IMG/VR virus record: IMGVR_UViG_3300025282_000245 | Span: 1-23,781 of that record | DNA length: 23,781 nt | Source: a virus | Direction: 5' to 3' (one strand) | In this document: positions 20,415-23,781 of the stretch, one piece after another | Layout: the number at the start of each line of letters is the position of its first letter | Numbering within the stretch: the first letter of the stretch is position 1 | Program-made: the position numbers and the translations under genes | The notes under the pieces: model-generated | Database searches by the model: none | Told to the model about the DNA's origin: nothing | The model's input: only the letters and a program-made list of their open reading frames with translations

Positions 20415-21965
20415 ATGGACGAGAGAGTAAAAAAATTTAAGAGTATATTTTATGGATTAGACCGTGCGTATGGTCAATATAAAAGTGATGGACAATCGGT
20501 AAATGGAAAAGCCGGTGGTCAAGCGTATATATTAAAGAAACCAGTTGTTGATCAATTATGGATTGATCATTTAGATAAGAAAGAACCAAGTCTTGGTATT
20601 ATACCAATAAGAGATGATTCAACATGTATATGGGGCTGTATTGATATTGATACATATCCTTTAGTTCATAAAAATATTGTAAGAAAAATAAGAGATTTAG
20701 AATTACCTTTGGTTATGTGTAAATCAAAGAGTGGTGGTGCACACGTATTTTTATTTTTAAAAGAACCCGTGCAAGCGAAGTTGGTTCGTGATAAACTACA
20801 AGAATGGGCAGGAGAATTAGGTTATGCAAATTGTGAAATATTTCCAAAACAAATTGAGATACAAGCGGATCGTGGAGACACTGGAAACTTTCTTAATCTT
20901 CCCTATTTCGGTGGTGATGATTCTATGCGTCATGGCTTTAGCGATGATGGTAGCGGGGCTAGTCTGGACGTTTTCTTTTCTTTATATGATACTTATTGTA
21001 CGACCGAAAAAGATTTAAAAGAATTTAAAGTTAAACGAAAAGAGATACCAGAATTAAATGATGGTCCACCTTGTCTATCAACATTAATGTCACAAGGAAT
21101 ACCGCCGGGTGGAAGAGATAATACTTTATATCAATACGCAGTATACGCAAAAAAGAAATGGCCGGATGATTGGTCAGCAAAGATAGAAGAATTTAATCAT
21201 AAGTATATGGAAACACCGTTGCCGGCACAACAAGTTGTTAAAACAATAAGACAGCATGAGAAAAAAGATTATAAATATAAATGTAAAGATCAACCTATGT
21301 GCGCTGTGTGTTCTTTAAATATATGTAGAGGAAAACAATATGGTATAGGTAATTCTTTTGATCATCAAGTAAGTGATTTAACAAAATTTGAAAGTGATGA
21401 ATCAATTTGGTTTTTAAATATTAATGGACGAAGACTTAAATTAAATACGGATCAGTTATATGATCAACATAAATTTCGAAAAGCATGTTTAAATGAAATT
21501 AATGAAATGCCTAATATGATGAGACCTAATGATTGGGATAGTCGTATACAAGTATTATTACAAGATTTTGAAGTTATAAAAATGCCTGCAGAGATTACAA
21601 AGACAGGTAGATTTGAAAATTTACTTTCTCATTTTTTAGAGGATCAAGGAGAAGCGGAACATATAGATGAAATAGATATGGGAAAAGCTTTATTTGAGGA
21701 AAAAGAATATGAAGAGAAAGATGGTAAAGTTAGAAAAGAAACCGCTTATTTTAAATCAGAATGGTTACAAAAGTTTTTAAAGAAGAATGATTTTAAAGAT
21801 TTTAATACTACAGAAATGACAGCGCATATTCGAAACAAGTTAGGTGGAGGAGATATAAGACGTAAGGTAAAAGGTAAAACAGCGTATCTTTGGTATGTAC
21901 CTTGGACGAAGAAAAATAATGAAGAATATAAAACACCAGACATGGGAGAGGATACACCGTTTTGA
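20415..21965 (+). CDS. DNA primase of the archaeo-eukaryotic (AEP) type, 516 aa
   Basis: The AEP catalytic core is visible: WGCIDIDTYPL with the metal-binding D77xD79, then LVMCKSKSGGAHVFLFL (SGGAH at 106-110), a FPKQ (143-146) and TGNFLNLPYFGG (158-167). A PriCT-like helical domain follows (about 225-285: PPGGRDNTLYQYAVYAKKKW then PLPAQQVVKTIRQHEKKDYK). A cysteine cluster C290-x5-C296-x2-C299-x4-C304 precedes YGIG and is probably zinc- or iron-sulfur-binding. The C-terminal 190 residues are unassigned, and the last residues are MGEDTPF. The AEP core resembles primases of TOTE-type conflict systems and marine phages. It would prime replication together with the helicases here. The Shine-Dalgarno is weak (GAGAG). 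The helicase TTG start overlaps its stop. Confidence 0.85.
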   Translation: MDERVKKFKSIFYGLDRAYGQYKSDGQSVNGKAGGQAYILKKPVVDQLWIDHLDKKEPSLGIIPIRDDSTCIWGCIDIDTYPLVHKNIVRKIRDLELPLVMCKSKSGGAHVFLFLKEPVQAKLVRDKLQEWAGELGYANCEIFPKQIEIQADRGDTGNFLNLPYFGGDDSMRHGFSDDGSGASLDVFFSLYDTYCTTEKDLKEFKVKRKEIPELNDGPPCLSTLMSQGIPPGGRDNTLYQYAVYAKKKWPDDWSAKIEEFNHKYMETPLPAQQVVKTIRQHEKKDYKYKCKDQPMCAVCSLNICRGKQYGIGNSFDHQVSDLTKFESDESIWFLNINGRRLKLNTDQLYDQHKFRKACLNEINEMPNMMRPNDWDSRIQVLLQDFEVIKMPAEITKTGRFENLLSHFLEDQGEAEHIDEIDMGKALFEEKEYEEKDGKVRKETAYFKSEWLQKFLKKNDFKDFNTTEMTAHIRNKLGGGDIRRKVKGKTAYLWYVPWTKKNNEEYKTPDMGEDTPF

Positions 21966-23485
21966 GAAACATTATATTTGGACCACCGGGCACAGGTAAG
22001 ACAACGCACTTACTACGTATAGTAGAAAAAGAGTTGCGTGAAAATAAAGTTAATCCTAATAAGATTGCGTATCTTGCTTTTACTAATCAAGCGGCTGATG
22101 AAGCTTTATCACGAGCTATTTCACAATTAAATTATAATACAAAAGATTTTATGAACTTTCGTACACTGCACAGTTTAGCATACAGAGAGTTACATTTAAA
22201 AGAAGAAAACATAATGAGTGATAATGATTATAATTTTTTATCAAATAAATTACAGATAAAATTAAGTAATCCTAATAAAAATGTGAAAGCATACGGTACG
22301 AGTTTTCCCGATGATGTATTCATGCAAGTAATTGATGGAGCAAAAGTAAGAGGACTTACGACAGAAAACTTTTTTAATGATCCTAGCATAGGACATTTGC
22401 CGGGCGGTATTTTAAAATTAAAATACATTGATGAAGCATTAATTAAGTACAAGCGGGCAAGAAATAAATACGACATGACAGACATGATTGTTGATTTTAA
22501 TCAAAAACATTATGACACTATGCCAAATTTTGATGTGGTGATTATTGATGAAGCACAAGATTTAAGTTGGCTACAATGGAAAATGGTAGAGCGCATTATA
22601 ACGAATGCAAAGCGTGTCTATGTAGCAGGTGATGATGATCAAGCAATTTATCGTTGGGCGGGTGCAAGACCAGAATACTTAATGAATATGGAAGGAACAC
22701 GAACCATATTAAATGAATCATATCGCCTGTCAAAATTAATTCATGAAAAGGCTGATAAACTTATCAAGCGTGTACAAGATAGAGTGGATAAAGAATGGAC
22801 AGCACGGGATGAAAAGGGACAAGTAAATATTTATCCTGTTGAACAATTACAAAAAATGAAAGAAGGTAACTGGCTTATTCTTGCAAGAGACAGATATCGT
22901 TTAGATACATTAGAAGAAGATTTACGAATTTATGGTTATTATTTTTCGCGAGGAGATAGAACATCTATTAACAAGCGCGTACAAGACGCTGTTCTTGCGT
23001 GGGAAGATGTACGCAAAGGAAAGTCACTTAATATAAAAAGAGTTAAATCATTTTATAATTATATTAAAACAGGTACAGGCGTTGCAAAAGAACACAAAGC
23101 GATGAAGAATGTTGATAAAGAAAAGTTATTTACTTTTGATACATTAACAGCGGACTATGGATTGAAAGTCGATAAAGAATTGCCTTGGTTTAAGGCTCTA
23201 GAAAATATTGAGCCTCAGAAAAAAACATATGTCCGTATGTGTTTACGTCGTAAAGAAAACATTAGACGCGAACCACGGATCAAATTATCAACGATACATG
23301 GATCAAAAGGTGGCGAAGCAGACAATGTTATGTTATTGACTGATTTGTCTCGTAAGACAGATGCAGAGTATTGGCGAAAACGAGATGAAGAAAGACGTGT
23401 ATTCTATGTGGGAATGACGCGTGCAAGAAATACTTTGAACATTGTGCGATCACAATCGGATAGAGAATTTACGGAGGCTTTTTAA
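21962..23485 (+). CDS. UvrD/Rep-like superfamily 1 DNA helicase, compact, 507 aa
   Basis: SF1A motifs in order: Walker A GPPGTGKTT (7-15); Ia IAYLAFTNQAADEA (35-48); FRTLHSLAYRE (66-76); motif II DEAQD (196-200); motif III GDDDQAIYRWAGA (223-235); motif IV NESYRL (251-256); motif V STIHGSKGGEADNVMLL (443-459); motif VI VGMTRAR (483-489). At 507 residues it is much shorter than UvrD or Rep (about 670-720), and the chain begins directly at the Walker A strand, so the N-terminal Q motif is missing. The start is a TTG overlapping the primase stop (TTTTGA), preceded by GGAGAGGA; no ATG fits. It probably unwinds DNA at the phage fork with the adjacent primase. Confidence 0.9.
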   Translation: MRNIIFGPPGTGKTTHLLRIVEKELRENKVNPNKIAYLAFTNQAADEALSRAISQLNYNTKDFMNFRTLHSLAYRELHLKEENIMSDNDYNFLSNKLQIKLSNPNKNVKAYGTSFPDDVFMQVIDGAKVRGLTTENFFNDPSIGHLPGGILKLKYIDEALIKYKRARNKYDMTDMIVDFNQKHYDTMPNFDVVIIDEAQDLSWLQWKMVERIITNAKRVYVAGDDDQAIYRWAGARPEYLMNMEGTRTILNESYRLSKLIHEKADKLIKRVQDRVDKEWTARDEKGQVNIYPVEQLQKMKEGNWLILARDRYRLDTLEEDLRIYGYYFSRGDRTSINKRVQDAVLAWEDVRKGKSLNIKRVKSFYNYIKTGTGVAKEHKAMKNVDKEKLFTFDTLTADYGLKVDKELPWFKALENIEPQKKTYVRMCLRRKENIRREPRIKLSTIHGSKGGEADNVMLLTDLSRKTDAEYWRKRDEERRVFYVGMTRARNTLNIVRSQSDREFTEAF

Positions 23486-23679
23486 TGCCATTTGATATAG
23501 ATACAGCGCTAAAGCAATTGGACGTAAGTCTAAAGCAAGTGCAAAAAATTAAGAATGAATTACCAAAGTTAAAGCGTGAAAACGTAGAGCAGTATTTAAA
23601 AATTTTTAAAATTGATTTGCAGTTGTTGCGTCAAGATTTACAATTTATGAAACAGAAACAGGAGAAAGATGGACAGTAG
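23485..23679 (+). CDS. Small helical/coiled-coil phage protein, 64 aa
   Basis: The product (MPFDIDTALKQLDVSLKQVQ...) is almost entirely amphipathic helix, with regular Leu/Ile spacing: KIKNELPKLKRENVEQYLKI, then DLQLLRQDLQFMKQ. It starts at an ATG overlapping the helicase stop (TAATG) and ends with an 11-nt overlap into the next gene, whose GGAGAAAG ribosome binding site it contains. Function unknown; it may be a small partner of the helicase. Confidence 0.6.
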   Translation: MPFDIDTALKQLDVSLKQVQKIKNELPKLKRENVEQYLKIFKIDLQLLRQDLQFMKQKQEKDGQ

Positions 23680-23781
23680 AGAATATTTAGAAAAAACTCT
23701 TAAAGTAATAAAAGGACCAAGAGAAAGAGATTATGGCGATAAGTACATGAACCATGTTAACATTTCTAAGTTATGGAGTGA
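23669..23781 (+). CDS. DUF6378-like protein, 3'-truncated by window edge
   Basis: Only the first 37 codons are present: MDSREYLEKTLKVIKGPRER, then DYGDKYMNHVNISKLWS. The pattern of a short helix, a GxRxxDYGD turn and NH..ISKLWS matches the N terminus of DUF6378 proteins, common small phage proteins with no proven role. The ATG is preceded by GGAGAAAG-type Shine-Dalgarno sequence and overlaps the previous gene. The remainder lies outside the window. Confidence 0.7.
   Translation, partial: MDSREYLEKTLKVIKGPRERDYGDKYMNHVNISKLWS

Noticed and set aside
1-23781. CRISPR array, tRNA, rRNA, insertion sequence, integrase or attachment site
   Set aside because: No spaced direct repeats, cloverleaf, transposase or recombinase motif was seen; no non-coding stretch exceeds about 105 bases.

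Overview
The window looks like part of a tailed bacteriophage genome, most likely a marine podovirus-like phage such as those infecting SAR11 and related bacteria. The signs are AT-rich DNA, almost no intergenic space, chains of genes overlapping by TAATG or ATGA, and many short proteins of families I recognise from marine viral genomes. The host assignment is an inference; no host gene, integrase, RNA polymerase, tRNA or CRISPR array is visible.

Layout. (1) Positions 2-10797, rightward, are a virion module. It holds the 3' part of a tail nozzle/hub-like protein, a run of very small genes (three of them strongly basic), and five larger genes (325-1097 aa) that probably encode internal virion (DNA-ejection) proteins. 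(2) Positions 10797-15060, rightward, are seven consecutive genes whose products carry a signal peptide, a membrane anchor or an N-terminal hydrophobic segment. They include a secreted 588-aa protein with a roughly 250-residue Glu-rich tract; this is the least explained part of the window. A 498-aa protein of unknown function follows (15060-16556). (3) Positions 16661-18555, leftward, are a two-gene unit: an SNF2-type helicase and a small heat-shock protein (Hsp20). The hsp20 leader can fold into two hairpins, and the second would hide the whole Shine-Dalgarno sequence opposite a UUGCU motif, as in ROSE RNA thermometers. (4) Positions 18642 to the end, rightward, are a replication module: two conserved phage proteins, an SSB-like protein, a strong intrinsic terminator, an archaeo-eukaryotic-type primase, a compact UvrD-like helicase, a short coiled-coil protein and the start of a DUF6378-like protein.

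How it fits together. Overlapping divergent promoters at about 18585-18623 would fire the helicase/hsp20 unit to the left and the replication genes to the right. Leftward transcripts meet the rightward virion transcripts at 16557-16660. Primase, two helicases and an SSB-like protein form a self-contained replication set. Hsp20 may help fold virion or host proteins under stress. The envelope-directed genes are candidates for lysis, superinfection exclusion or envelope remodelling, but no lysin is recognisable here.
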